Source of the DNA: Quadrisphaera sp. RL12-1S
Lineage (GTDB): Bacteria > Actinomycetota > Actinomycetes > Actinomycetales > Quadrisphaeraceae
Assembly: GCF_014270065.1 (NCBI RefSeq)
Contig: NZ_JACNME010000009.1
Location: forward strand, 87,951 to 151,950
Length of the DNA: 64,000 nt
Direction of reading: 5' to 3'
Positions 9,911 to 17,737 of this stretch are shown piece after piece. The notes under the pieces were generated by a model. The model did not search any database, had not been told where the DNA came from, and saw only the letters and a program-made list of their open reading frames with translations. A program made the position numbers and the translations under genes. The number at the start of each line of letters is the position of its first letter. Within the stretch, counting starts at the first letter, position 1.

Positions 9911-10513
9911 TCAGCGCAGGAGGACCGTCAGCGACCCGGCCTGCGCCGACGGGTCCAGGGCCGCGGTGGCGCCGATCGCGGCCGCGAGCGCCTTCGCGGA
10001 GCCCTCGAGCTGCGCGCTGGGGTACAGCACGGTGGTGGCCGCGTGGGCGGAGCGCTGGGCGGCGCTGGCGTTGCCGGTGCTGGCGACCTGCCAGCCCTGG
10101 GCCCGCACCTTCGCCGCCTCCTTCGCGGCGAGGCCCGAGGTGGAGGTGCCGTTGAGGACGACGACGGGGGCCTTCGCGCCCGCGGAGGCCGAGGAGCTCG
10201 CGCTCGGCGACCCGGCCGGGGACGCCGCGGGAGCGGAGGCGGCGCCCGCGCCGGCGGAGGGGTCCTGGGCGGCGGCGGACGGCTCGGTCCCGGCTGCTGC
10301 CGCGGCCGCGCCGGCGCCGGACGCGGAGGCGGGGTTGCCGAGGGTGCTGTAGGCGACGACGCCGACGCCGACCGAGGCCGCCACGACGAGCGCCACGACC
10401 ACGGGCGCGAGGACGCCGCCGGGGCGCGCGGGCGCGGCGCGGTGAGCGCCGCGGCGGCCGTCGCGCGGCGGGGTGACGGCGTCGAAGTCGTCACGCGGGT
10501 ACGGCGAGCTCAC
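9911..10513 (-). CDS. LytR_C domain membrane protein (VirR-like)
   Basis: 200-residue protein: a short charged cytosolic N-terminus, one membrane helix at about residues 33-55, an Ala/Ser/Pro-rich linker (about 60-112), and an external LytR C-terminal domain starting at [15 protein letters not shown] and running to the end. The LytR_C domain is found in cell-envelope proteins related to LCP ligases. Here it stands alone, as in the mycobacterial VirR protein (Rv0431). The DUF3263 gene 60 bases upstream mirrors the Rv0430-Rv0431 order. A role in envelope integrity is inferred from that parallel. The GTG at 10513 is the only start before the TM segment. Confidence 0.8.
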   Translation of the reverse strand: MSSPYPRDDFDAVTPPRDGRRGAHRAAPARPGGVLAPVVVALVVAASVGVGVVAYSTLGNPASASGAGAAAAAAGTEPSAAAQDPSAGAGAASAPAASPAGSPSASSSASAGAKAPVVVLNGTSTSGLAAKEAAKVRAQGWQVASTGNASAAQRSAHAATTVLYPSAQLEGSAKALAAAIGATAALDPSAQAGSLTVLLR

Positions 10514-10573
10514 GCGTCGACGGTACGTGCTCGGGGGGCGCTGCGAGGGTGGAACGCGCTGACGCGCGGCGCG

Positions 10574-10834
10574 TCAGGGGCCGGGCTCGGGCTGGGGGTC
10601 GACGTCGAGGTCGCGCCCCGCGGTGCGCTGCGCGCGCAGCCGCCGCAGCCGTCCGACGAGCACCGGGTCGACGGCGAGGGCGTCCGGGTCGTCCAGGAGG
10701 GCGTTGAGGCGCTGGTAGTAGCGGGTGGCCGACATGTCCAGCTCGTCGCGGACCGCCTGCTCCTTCTCGCCGCGGCGGCGGAAGGTGCGCCGCTCCAGGG
10801 CCAGCACCTCCAGGTCCCGCTGCGACAGCGCCAC
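10574..10834 (-). CDS. DUF3263 family protein
   Basis: 86-residue small basic protein of the DUF3263 family, which looks like a sigma-region-4-like helix-turn-helix: [39 protein letters not shown], given here in parts as the [12 protein letters not shown] start and the [13 protein letters not shown] recognition-like helix. Function is not established. It is the first gene of a two-gene unit with the LytR_C protein, an order conserved in actinobacteria. The GTG at 10834 begins the conserved sequence. Confidence 0.8.
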   Translation of the reverse strand: MALSQRDLEVLALERRTFRRRGEKEQAVRDELDMSATRYYQRLNALLDDPDALAVDPVLVGRLRRLRAQRTAGRDLDVDPQPEPGP

Positions 10835-10879
10835 CGCCCCACCCTGGCAGAGGCGCGCCCGGCAGGGCAGCGTGGGAGC

Positions 10880-11566
10880 GTGCCCGCTCCCCTCCCGCCG
10901 TCCCCGCTCGCCGCCGTCCACCCCAGCTGGGCCGCCGCCCTGGCGCCCGTCGAGGAGGAGCTGGCCCGCCTGGGGGCCGAGCTCGCCGCGCGCCGCGCGG
11001 GCGGCGAGGAGGTGCTGCCGGCGCCCGAGCACGTGCTGCGCGCCTTCGAGCAGCCGCTGGAGGCGGTGCGGGTGCTGCTGCTCGGACAGGACCCCTACCC
11101 GCGCCCCGGGCACGCGGTCGGGCTCGCGTTCTCCGTGGCACCGCACGTGCGGCCGCTGCCCCCGACGCTGCGCAACCTGCTCAAGGAGCTGGTGGCCGAC
11201 ACGGGGCTGCCCTCCCCCAGCACGGGGGACCTCTCGCCGTGGGCGGAGCGGGGCGTGCTGCTGCTCAACCGGGTGCTCACCGTGCGCGCGGGGGACTCCG
11301 GCTCCCACCGGCGCCTCGGCTGGGAGCGCGTCACCGACGCCGCCGTGCGCGCCCTCGCCACCCGGGGCGGTCCGCTGGTGTCGGTGCTGTGGGGGCGGGA
11401 CGCGCAGACCGCCGCGCCGCTGCTCGCCGGGACCGCCGTCATCAGCGGGGTCCATCCGAGCCCGCTGTCGGCCTCACGGGGGTTCCACGGCTCCCGCCCC
11501 TTCACCGCCGTGGACGACGCCCTGCGGGCGCAGGGCGCCGACCCGGTGGACTGGTCGCTGCCCTGA
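10880..11566 (+). CDS. ung: uracil-DNA glycosylase, family 1
   Basis: 228-residue base-excision repair enzyme that removes uracil from DNA by cleaving the N-glycosidic bond. The water-activating motif GQDPYP has its catalytic Asp at about residue 71. The uracil-recognition segment [10 protein letters not shown] and the DNA-intercalation loop [11 protein letters not shown] (His near residue 195) are both present. The usual family-1 GQDPYHGPGQ reads [10 protein letters not shown] here. The GTG at 10880 was chosen for normal length and because the region before it belongs to the divergent DUF3263 promoter area. Convergent or operonic partners are absent. Confidence 0.93.
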   Translation: MPAPLPPSPLAAVHPSWAAALAPVEEELARLGAELAARRAGGEEVLPAPEHVLRAFEQPLEAVRVLLLGQDPYPRPGHAVGLAFSVAPHVRPLPPTLRNLLKELVADTGLPSPSTGDLSPWAERGVLLLNRVLTVRAGDSGSHRRLGWERVTDAAVRALATRGGPLVSVLWGRDAQTAAPLLAGTAVISGVHPSPLSASRGFHGSRPFTAVDDALRAQGADPVDWSLP

Positions 11567-11592
11567 GCAACGAGTTCCTGGGCGAGGGGCGC

Positions 11593-11598
11593 TAGCGT
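11593..11598 (+). promoter_or_regulatory. -10 element, leaderless promoter
   Basis: TAGCGT ends exactly 7 bases before the GTG at 11606, and the same hexamer at nearly the same distance precedes the genes at 16387 and 38250. This supports 11606 as start of the SGNH hydrolase. Confidence 0.5.
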
Positions 11599-11605
11599 GC
11601 GCCGC

Positions 11606-12424
11606 GTGGACGCTGCACCGCTGCGCACGTACCGGCGGTACGTCGCCGTCGGAGACTCCTTCAGCGAGGGCATCGACGACCCCGACCCCCGCACCCCGGG
11701 CCGGCACCGCGGGTGGGCCGACCGCCTCGCCGAGCTCCTCGACGACGACGCGCGCGCCGCGGGCCGGTCGCTGGAGTACGCCAACCTGGCCGTGCGCGGC
11801 AAGCGGATGCGCGAGGTCCTCGACGAGCAGCTGCCGCGCGCGCTGGCGCTGGCCCCGGACCTGCTGAGCATCAGCGCCGGCGGCAACGACATCCTGCGGC
11901 CCAGCGTGGACGTGGACGCCCTCGCGACCTCCCTCGACGACGCAGTGGGGACGGCCCGCACCGCCGGCGCCCAGGTCCTGCTGTGCGCGGGCTTCGACCC
12001 GGTGGGCCTGCCGGTGGTGCGGATGACCCGCGGGCGCGTAGCCACCTTCAACCTCCACGTGTGGCGCATCGCCCAGCGCTGGGACGCCCTGGTGCTGGAC
12101 CTGTGGTCGATGCGGGCCCTGTACGACCTGCGGCTGTGGGCGCCCGACCGGATCCACCTGGCCCCCCAGGGCCACGAGCGGGTGGCCCTGCTCGCCGCGG
12201 CGACGGTGCGCGGCCTGCACGGCGGGGAGCTCGGCGAGGCCGAGCGGCTGTGGTCCACCCCACTGCCCCCGCAGCCCTCTCCGACCCGCCTGGCGCGCGC
12301 CGGGCAGGACGCCGCCTGGGCGCGCACCCACCTGGCGCCGTGGGTGCGGCGGCGGCTGGAGGGCCGCTCCAGCGGGGACGGCCTGACCGCCAAGCGGCCG
12401 GACCCCCTGCCCCTCGACCGCTGA
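11606..12424 (+). CDS. SGNH/GDSL family hydrolase
   Basis: 272-residue esterase/lipase-like hydrolase. Block I VAVGDSFSEG holds the nucleophilic Ser, block III SAGGNDIL the oxyanion Asn, and block V PDRIHLAPQGH the catalytic Asp and His. No signal peptide, so probably cytosolic. The substrate is unknown; related actinobacterial proteins are annotated only as SGNH hydrolases. The C-terminal 60 residues beyond block V are Pro/Arg-rich and appear lineage-specific. An in-frame GTG at 11597 is possible, but it lies inside the -10 element, so a leaderless start at 11606 is preferred. Confidence 0.85.
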   Translation: MDAAPLRTYRRYVAVGDSFSEGIDDPDPRTPGRHRGWADRLAELLDDDARAAGRSLEYANLAVRGKRMREVLDEQLPRALALAPDLLSISAGGNDILRPSVDVDALATSLDDAVGTARTAGAQVLLCAGFDPVGLPVVRMTRGRVATFNLHVWRIAQRWDALVLDLWSMRALYDLRLWAPDRIHLAPQGHERVALLAAATVRGLHGGELGEAERLWSTPLPPQPSPTRLARAGQDAAWARTHLAPWVRRRLEGRSSGDGLTAKRPDPLPLDR

Positions 12425-12512
12425 GGCCGGCGCGCGGGTCGAGCACGACACGACGCTCCGACAGACCGCGAAAGCTCCTCTCCGAGGCCCCTCGCGTGCC
12501 ACCATCGGCTGC

Positions 12513-14678
12513 ATGAGGACGGACCGGCCGCAGCGGCTCACCGGCGCCGCCGGGGGCGCGACGGCCGTGGTGCCCGAGGTCCCCGAGGGCAGCTACCTGA
12601 GCTCCACCTCCCCCGCGGGCATCCCGCACGGCGCCCTCAGCGGCCCCGTCGACACCTCCGCCCTGACCGACGCCCCGGAGCGGCGCAGGTCCGAGCGGCG
12701 GCGCTGGGCGACCGGGCCCGACGAGGCACCGGCGGACGCCGTGCCGGCGCAGCCCCGGCCCAGCGCCCGGCGGACCCCGGTCCCCGACCTCGACGACCTG
12801 CCGGTGCGCCCGCGCTCCGGCGGCCGGGCGCTGTCGTCCCCGGTCGTGCTGCCGCCCTCCGGTCCCGCCGCCCCGGCCGCGCTCGCGCACGAGGCCGCTC
12901 CGCCGGTCTCCCGCCCGCAGCGGCCGGCTCCCCGGCCCGAGGCCCCCGAGCGGGCCATCCACCTGCTCGGCCTGGCGCAGGACCACGCCGAGCGCGTCCG
13001 CGCCGCCGCCGAGGCCGACGCCGCCGCCCTGCGCCGCGCCACGGCCGCCGAAGCGGCCCGCGCCCGTCAGGAGTTCGAGCGCGAGGCCCTGGCCCTGGTG
13101 GCCCGCGCCCGCGAAGAGGCCGCCGCGGTGCGCGCCGAGGCCGAGCGCCGCACCCGGGACCTGCCGCAGCAGGCCCGGCGCGAGGCGGAGGAGCTCACCG
13201 ACGCCGCCCGCCGCGACGCCGACGCGGTGCGCGCCGCCGCCGAGGCCCACGCCGCGCGGGTGCGCCGGGGAGCCGACGCGGAGTCGCGCCGCACCGTGGA
13301 GGAGGCCGAGCTCCGCGCCGTCGAGCTGCGCGAGGAGTCCTCGCGGCTGCGCCGGGAGGCGTCCGACCTGTCGGCCGCCGTCACCGCCCTGCGCGCCCAG
13401 CACGAGGACGCCGCCGCCGAGGTGGCCGCGCTGCGCGGCCGCTCGGCCGCCGCGATGGCCGAGGCGCACGCCGAGGCCCAGCAGATCGTCGAGGACGCCG
13501 CCGAGCAGGCGGCCATGGTGGTCGAGGCGGCTGCGAGCACGGCGGACGCCATGGTCACGCAGGCGATGGCCGACAGCGCCGCCGCCGAGGAGCTGGCCCG
13601 CACCGCCCACGAGCGCGCCAGCGAGGAGGGCGACCGGCTGCTGGCCGGCATGCGCGCCGAGGCCGACCAGCTGATGGCCGCTTCCCGGGAGGCGGCCGCC
13701 CGCGAGCGCGCCGAGGCCATCGCCGAGGCCGACACGGTCCGCGAGACCGGCCACATCGAGGCCCAGCGCGCCACCGCCGAGGCCTACGCCCAGGCCGAGC
13801 GCGTGCTGGCCGCCGCCGCCGCGGACGCCGCCGCCGCGCGCCGCGCCGGCGCCGACGAGCTCGCCCAGGCGCGCCACGAGGCGACCCTCGCCCGGGAGCA
13901 GGCCACCGAGGAGGCCCGGCGGGTGCGCCGCGAGGCGCGAGCGCAGGCCGAGAAGGAGCTCGCGGCCGCCGCCGAGCAGACTGCCTGGACGACGAGCACC
14001 GTGGACGCGCTCCTGACCGCCGCGGAGGAGGAGGCCCGCGCCGCCCGCAGCCGCGGCCACGCCGAGGCGGCCGCGGCCGTGCGGCGCGCCCGGGTCCGTC
14101 TGCAGGCGGTCGTGAGCACGGCCAGCCAGCGCGTGCGCACGCGCCTGGGCGGCCTGGAGCAGGAGGCGGAGCAGCTGCGCCGCAGCGCCGTCGAGGAGCT
14201 GGAGTCCGCCCGCGCCGAGGCGGTGCGCCTCGTGCGCACGGCCCGCCAGGAGGCCGACCAGCTGCTGGCGGCGGCCGGTGCCGCCGAGGGCACGGCGCGC
14301 GAGCGCTCGCAGCGCCGCGCGGAGGAGGCCGAGCACGGTGCCCGTGCGCTGCGAGCCCGGGTGGCCGAGGAGGTGGCCCGCGCGCAGCGCGAGGCGCAGG
14401 ACGCTCGCCGGGAGGCCCGCGCCGAGGCCGTCCGGCTGGTGCTCGAGGCCCGCAGCGAGTCCGACCGCGAGCGCGCGGCCGCCGTCGCCCAGCGTGATCG
14501 GCTCGCCGCGGAAGTGGCGGAGCTCACCCGTCTGCGGGAGACCGCGGCTGCGGAGCTGGGACAGCTGTCAGGCATCATCGAGGCGCTCGCCGCACGGGGT
14601 CGCGGTGGCGCCGCGGTCCGCCCGGCGGCGCCTGAGGCCTCCTCGACGAGCGGCCAGCGGGCGTCCCTGCCACGGTGA
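12513..14678 (+). CDS. large Ala/Glu/Arg-rich coiled-coil protein (Scy-like)
   Basis: 721-residue protein. The first 145 residues are Pro-rich and disordered. From about residue 148 (RAIHLLGLAQDHAERVRAAA) to about 690 it is an almost unbroken heptad/hendecad coiled coil made of A, E, R, with few aromatics. The composition and the neighbour immediately downstream (a DivIVA-like coiled coil, 34 bases away) match the scy-filP gene pair of Streptomyces, whose products organise polar growth as cytoskeletal scaffolds. A scaffold role is inferred. Coiled coils of this composition score against many unrelated families, so homology should be judged on gene order. Confidence 0.75.
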   Translation: MRTDRPQRLTGAAGGATAVVPEVPEGSYLSSTSPAGIPHGALSGPVDTSALTDAPERRRSERRRWATGPDEAPADAVPAQPRPSARRTPVPDLDDLPVRPRSGGRALSSPVVLPPSGPAAPAALAHEAAPPVSRPQRPAPRPEAPERAIHLLGLAQDHAERVRAAAEADAAALRRATAAEAARARQEFEREALALVARAREEAAAVRAEAERRTRDLPQQARREAEELTDAARRDADAVRAAAEAHAARVRRGADAESRRTVEEAELRAVELREESSRLRREASDLSAAVTALRAQHEDAAAEVAALRGRSAAAMAEAHAEAQQIVEDAAEQAAMVVEAAASTADAMVTQAMADSAAAEELARTAHERASEEGDRLLAGMRAEADQLMAASREAAARERAEAIAEADTVRETGHIEAQRATAEAYAQAERVLAAAAADAAAARRAGADELAQARHEATLAREQATEEARRVRREARAQAEKELAAAAEQTAWTTSTVDALLTAAEEEARAARSRGHAEAAAAVRRARVRLQAVVSTASQRVRTRLGGLEQEAEQLRRSAVEELESARAEAVRLVRTARQEADQLLAAAGAAEGTARERSQRRAEEAEHGARALRARVAEEVARAQREAQDARREARAEAVRLVLEARSESDRERAAAVAQRDRLAAEVAELTRLRETAAAELGQLSGIIEALAARGRGGAAVRPAAPEASSTSGQRASLPR

Positions 14679-14712
14679 GGGCGCCCGTCCCCGGCGACCC
14701 CCCGGAGGCACC

Positions 14713-15696
14713 ATGCCCGACACCGGCTCCTTCCGCACCGTCCTGCGCGGCTACGACCCCGCCCAGGTCGACCAGCACGTCCACCACGTCACCGAGGCGC
14801 TCGGCGAGGCGCGCGAGGTGGCCGCCGAGCTCTCGGAGCAGGTGCAGGCGCTGGAGCACCGCCTGACCGAGCGCGCCGCCGAGGACGCCGCCGAGGTGGT
14901 GAGCCCGGAGGCGCTCCAGCCCCGCTACGCCGACCTCGGCGCCCGCGTCGCGCAGATCCTCGCGCTGTCCGAGGAGGAGGCGTCCGACGTGCTGGCGCGC
15001 GCGGAGGCGGAGGCCGAGGCGCTGCGCAGCGAGACCGACGCGCACGCCCGCCTGGTCCGCAGCGAGGCAGACCGCTACGACGCCGCCGTCCGCGCCGACG
15101 CCGACCTGCAGGCGCAGCGGGTGCTGGCCGACGCGCAGCGGCGCGCCGAGGACGTCGTGGACGCCGCCGAGCGCCACGCCGTGGCGCGCCAGGAGGAGGC
15201 CGAGGCCGCCTGGGAGGACGCCCGGGCCCGCGCGGCGCAGGCCGCCGCCGACTTCGAGCTGGCGCTCGCGACGCGCCGCCACCGCACCGAGGTCGAGGCC
15301 GCCGAGAGGGCTCGCACCCAGGCCGAGGAGCTGGAGCGCGCCGAGCGGCTGGTGGCCCAGGCCCGCGACCGCGCTGACGCGGTGGACCAGGAGGTGGCGG
15401 CGCGCACCGAGGAGCTGCTCACCTCGGCCCGGGAGCAGGCCGCCGCGCTGGTGGAACAGGCCCGCGAGCAGGCCGACAGGGTCCGCGCGGAGTCGCAGCG
15501 CGAGCTGGCCGCGGCCACGGCGCGCCGGGACAGCATCAACGCGCAGCTGGCCAACGTCCGGCAGATGCTGGCCACGCTCTCGGGCGGCACATCGGCAGCC
15601 GCCGGCTCGGTCCCGGTGACCGGGCTCGACGACGCCCAGGAGACGGCGGTCCTGGACCTGCGCGAGGACGAGCCGCGCTCCGCCCAGCGGGGCTGA
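14713..15696 (+). CDS. DivIVA-type coiled-coil cytoskeletal protein (FilP-like)
   Basis: 327-residue protein. The N-terminal FRTVLRGYDPAQVDQHV (residues 7-23) matches the DivIVA/GpsB membrane-targeting head (FxxVxxGYdxxeVDxf). A coiled coil runs from about 24 to 290, broken near residue 60-75, followed by an acidic tail. In Streptomyces, FilP has this architecture and was first called a cellulose-binding protein. An excellent GGAGG site sits 5 bases before the ATG at 14713. It follows the larger coiled-coil gene by 34 bases, so the two probably form an operon and a joint scaffold. Confidence 0.8.
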   Translation: MPDTGSFRTVLRGYDPAQVDQHVHHVTEALGEAREVAAELSEQVQALEHRLTERAAEDAAEVVSPEALQPRYADLGARVAQILALSEEEASDVLARAEAEAEALRSETDAHARLVRSEADRYDAAVRADADLQAQRVLADAQRRAEDVVDAAERHAVARQEEAEAAWEDARARAAQAAADFELALATRRHRTEVEAAERARTQAEELERAERLVAQARDRADAVDQEVAARTEELLTSAREQAAALVEQAREQADRVRAESQRELAAATARRDSINAQLANVRQMLATLSGGTSAAAGSVPVTGLDDAQETAVLDLREDEPRSAQRG

Positions 15697-15714
15697 CGCG
15701 CCCCGGTCGGCGTC

Positions 15715-16209
15715 TCAGACCGCGCTGAGGCGGTGGTAGGCCCGGGCGTGGTGCACCAGGGGCGTCCCGCCGGCCACCGCGGTGACCTGCGGCCGCACCA
15801 GGAGCAGCACGCTGTCCCCGGCCTCCACGACGTCGTGCACCGGCCCGGCGAGCCGCGCGACCACGCCGTGCAGCTCCGGCAGGCCGGTCTCGTCGTAGGC
15901 CCAGGAGCCGTCGTCGGGGAAGCGGCCGTCGGCGGGGGCGGCGAAGCGGCGCGCCAGCGCCTCCTGGTGGTCGGCCAGCAGGTGCACCGCCACCCGGCGC
16001 TCCGCCAGCAGCGCCTCCAGGCTGGAGGAGGAGCGCGAGACGTTGAAGGACAGCAGCGGCGGTGCCACCGAGACGGAGGCCACGGAGATCGCCGTGAAGC
16101 CGACGGGCCGCTCGGGGGCGCGGGTGGTGACCACCCAGGCGCTCGAGGCCACCGTGCGGAAGGCGCCGGCGAGGTCCACCACGGGCGCGTCGGTGCTGGT
16201 GCAGGTCAT
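15715..16209 (-). CDS. flavin reductase (NADH:FMN oxidoreductase component)
   Basis: 164-residue flavin reductase-like protein with the split-barrel FMN-binding fold: FRTVASSAWVVTTRAPERPVG at the N-terminus, the GFTAISVASVSVAPPLLSFNV FMN-binding strand-loop (given in two parts because of length) and a C-terminal HHARAYHRL. It would supply reduced FMN to partner monooxygenases. The only control element is a SAM riboswitch ending 12 bases before its ATG (16209), with the Shine-Dalgarno GGAGGAG embedded at the riboswitch end. The monooxygenases at 34020 and 45206 have the same type of riboswitch and no reductase of their own, so they are the likely partners. The protein begins Met-Thr-Cys. Confidence 0.88.
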   Translation of the reverse strand: MTCTSTDAPVVDLAGAFRTVASSAWVVTTRAPERPVGFTAISVASVSVAPPLLSFNVSRSSSSLEALLAERRVAVHLLADHQEALARRFAAPADGRFPDDGSWAYDETGLPELHGVVARLAGPVHDVVEAGDSVLLLVRPQVTAVAGGTPLVHHARAYHRLSAV

Positions 16210-16221
16210 GAGGGATCTCCT

Positions 16222-16315
16222 CCATCGGTCCTGGCGGGAGCACCTGCCTCGTCCGCGGGGGACGTGCTGGTTGCTGCGGCGTCGACGAGCCAGGTCTCTC
16301 GGCCGCTCTGGATGG
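16222..16315 (-). ncRNA. SAM-I (S-box) riboswitch upstream of flavin reductase
   Basis: Read on the minus strand it begins CCATCCAGAG, continues with GGCCGAGAGACC, GGCTC, GACGCCGCAGCAACC and GGTGCT, and closes with GATGG, which pairs with the opening CCATC as helix P1. These are the conserved S-box core elements, including the k-turn region and the GCAACC strand. The 3' strand of P1 runs straight into the Shine-Dalgarno of the flavin reductase, 12 bases before the start codon. SAM binding should therefore close P1 and hide the ribosome site. Confidence 0.88.
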
Positions 16316-16324
16316 GCGACGTCG

Positions 16325-16330
16325 ATCGTC
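16325..16330 (-). promoter_or_regulatory. -10 element of the S-box 1 transcript (candidate)
   Basis: GACGAT on the minus strand lies exactly 9 bases before the first base of P1. The other two S-boxes have TATTCT and TACCGT at the same 9-base distance, which supports all three as -10 elements. Confidence 0.45.
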
Positions 16331-16374
16331 CCCTGGCGCCCCCGCCGTGTCAACGCGAGCCCGCCCGGGCTGGC

Positions 16375-16380
16375 TAGCGT
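16375..16380 (+). promoter_or_regulatory. -10 element, leaderless promoter
   Basis: TAGCGT six bases before the GTG at 16387; no ribosome site is visible between them. Confidence 0.45.
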
Positions 16381-16386
16381 GGCGGC

Positions 16387-16683
16387 GTGCAGCGCGTAGC
16401 GGTCGGGATCGCGACCCTCGTCGTCCTGGGGGCCGTCGCCGGCGTCCTCGGGCTCCTCCTGTCCCCGCGGCGGCGCCGCCCCGCTCCGTCCACGGCGGTG
16501 CTGACCGGCGTGGCGCTGGCCTTCGCGGGCGGCTTCGCGGGCTACCTGCTCGGGCCCAAGGGCGGGGGCGGGGCGTTCCTCACCGGGACCGCCTGGGCGG
16601 GGGCCGCCGCGGGCGCCGCGCTCGCCGTGGCGCTGCTGCTCCTCCCGCTGCGCCGGGGAGGGGCCCGAGATGGCCGCGGCTGA
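16387..16683 (+). CDS. small integral membrane protein, unknown function
   Basis: 98-residue protein with three predicted membrane helices (about residues 5-25, 36-57 and 66-87), separated by an RRRRP cytosolic loop and a glycine-rich GPKGGGG turn. I do not recognise a family. It overlaps the downstream YeiH-type transporter gene by 14 bases, so the two are co-transcribed and the small protein may be an accessory subunit. The start is set by the -10 element six bases upstream. Confidence 0.65.
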   Translation: MQRVAVGIATLVVLGAVAGVLGLLLSPRRRRPAPSTAVLTGVALAFAGGFAGYLLGPKGGGGAFLTGTAWAGAAAGAALAVALLLLPLRRGGARDGRG

Positions 16684-17713
16684 CGCCCCCCGCCGCGGGA
16701 CCGCTGCCGCGCGCCCCCTCGTCCCCGGCCTGCTGGTCGCCGCGGCGGCCGCCGCGATCGCCTTCGTCGTCTCCTCCCTGGTCCCCGGCCTGGGGCCGAC
16801 CACCGTGGCCGTGGTGCTCGGCGTGGTGGTGGCCAACACCGGGCTGCAGCGCGCCGCCCTCGCCCCCGGCACGGCGTTCGCCAGCCGCCGGCTGCTGCGC
16901 ACGGCCGTGGTGCTGCTGGGCCTGCAGCTGCCGCTGGCGGCGGTCCTCGCGCTCGGCTGGGAGGGCCTGGTCGTCGTCGTCGTCACCGTGGCGCTGACCT
17001 TCTTCGGCACGCTGCTGCTCGGACGGGCGCTGGGGCTGCCCCCCGGTCGCAGCCTGCTCGTCTCCACCGGGTTCTCCATCTGCGGGGCCTCGGCCATCGC
17101 CGCGGTGGAGCCCCTGGCCGAGGCCCGCAAGGAGGACGTCACCACCGCGGTGGCCCTGGTGACGCTGTGCGGCTCCCTGGCGATCCTCGTGCTGCCACCG
17201 CTGGCGGGTCCGCTGGGGCTCGACCCGCTGGCCTTCGGCGCCTGGGTGGGGGCGAGCGTGCACGACGTCGGCCAGGTGGTGGCCACGGCCAGCCGCGTGG
17301 ACGGGGCGCTGCAGACCGCCGTGGTGGTCAAGCTGGCGCGGGTCGCGCTGCTGGCTCCGCTGGTGGCCGGGGTGGGGCTGTCGGCGCGCCGCGCGGCCCG
17401 CCGGGCGGCCGCCGCCGGTGCGGTGGGGGACGACGCCGGCCCGCAGCACCGGGTGCCGCTGCTGCCGCTGTTCGTGGTGGGCTTCCTCCTGGCGGTGGTC
17501 GTGCGCAGCACCGGGCTCCTGCCCGCCGGGCTGCTCGAGGCCGCGCAGGTGGTGCAGACGGTGCTGCTGGTGGTCGCGCTCTACGCCCTCGGCACCGGCA
17601 TCCGGCTGCGGGTGCTGGTGCGCACCGGCGGGCGCTCGCTGGTGCTGGGACTGGCGTCCTGGGTGCTGGTGGCCGCGGTGGCCTACGCGGGCGTGCGCCT
17701 GCTGGGCCTGTGA
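16670..17713 (+). CDS. YeiH/UPF0324 family membrane protein
   Basis: 347-residue polytopic membrane protein of the YeiH (UPF0324) family, about 10 helices. The family signatures STGFSICGASAIAAVEP (about residues 125-141) and GASVHDVGQVVATA (about 194-207) are intact. Members have been linked to sulfonate or sulfite-related export and some are next to cysteine or sulfur genes, but transport activity is poorly defined. Here it lies 350 bases from the SAM-riboswitch flavin reductase, on the opposite strand. A sulfur-related role is possible but not shown. The ATG at 16670 overlaps the upstream small membrane protein gene. Confidence 0.85.
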   Translation: MAAADAPRRGTAAARPLVPGLLVAAAAAAIAFVVSSLVPGLGPTTVAVVLGVVVANTGLQRAALAPGTAFASRRLLRTAVVLLGLQLPLAAVLALGWEGLVVVVVTVALTFFGTLLLGRALGLPPGRSLLVSTGFSICGASAIAAVEPLAEARKEDVTTAVALVTLCGSLAILVLPPLAGPLGLDPLAFGAWVGASVHDVGQVVATASRVDGALQTAVVVKLARVALLAPLVAGVGLSARRAARRAAAAGAVGDDAGPQHRVPLLPLFVVGFLLAVVVRSTGLLPAGLLEAAQVVQTVLLVVALYALGTGIRLRVLVRTGGRSLVLGLASWVLVAAVAYAGVRLLGL

Positions 17714-17737
17714 GGCGCGCCGTGGTTCGATCGGCCG

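Noticed and set aside
16222..16315. Identification as a SAM-IV riboswitch
   Set aside because: Core elements AGAG...GAGAGAC...GCAACC...GGTGCT fit the S-box (SAM-I) layout; the SAM-IV leader as I remember it has a different opening strand.
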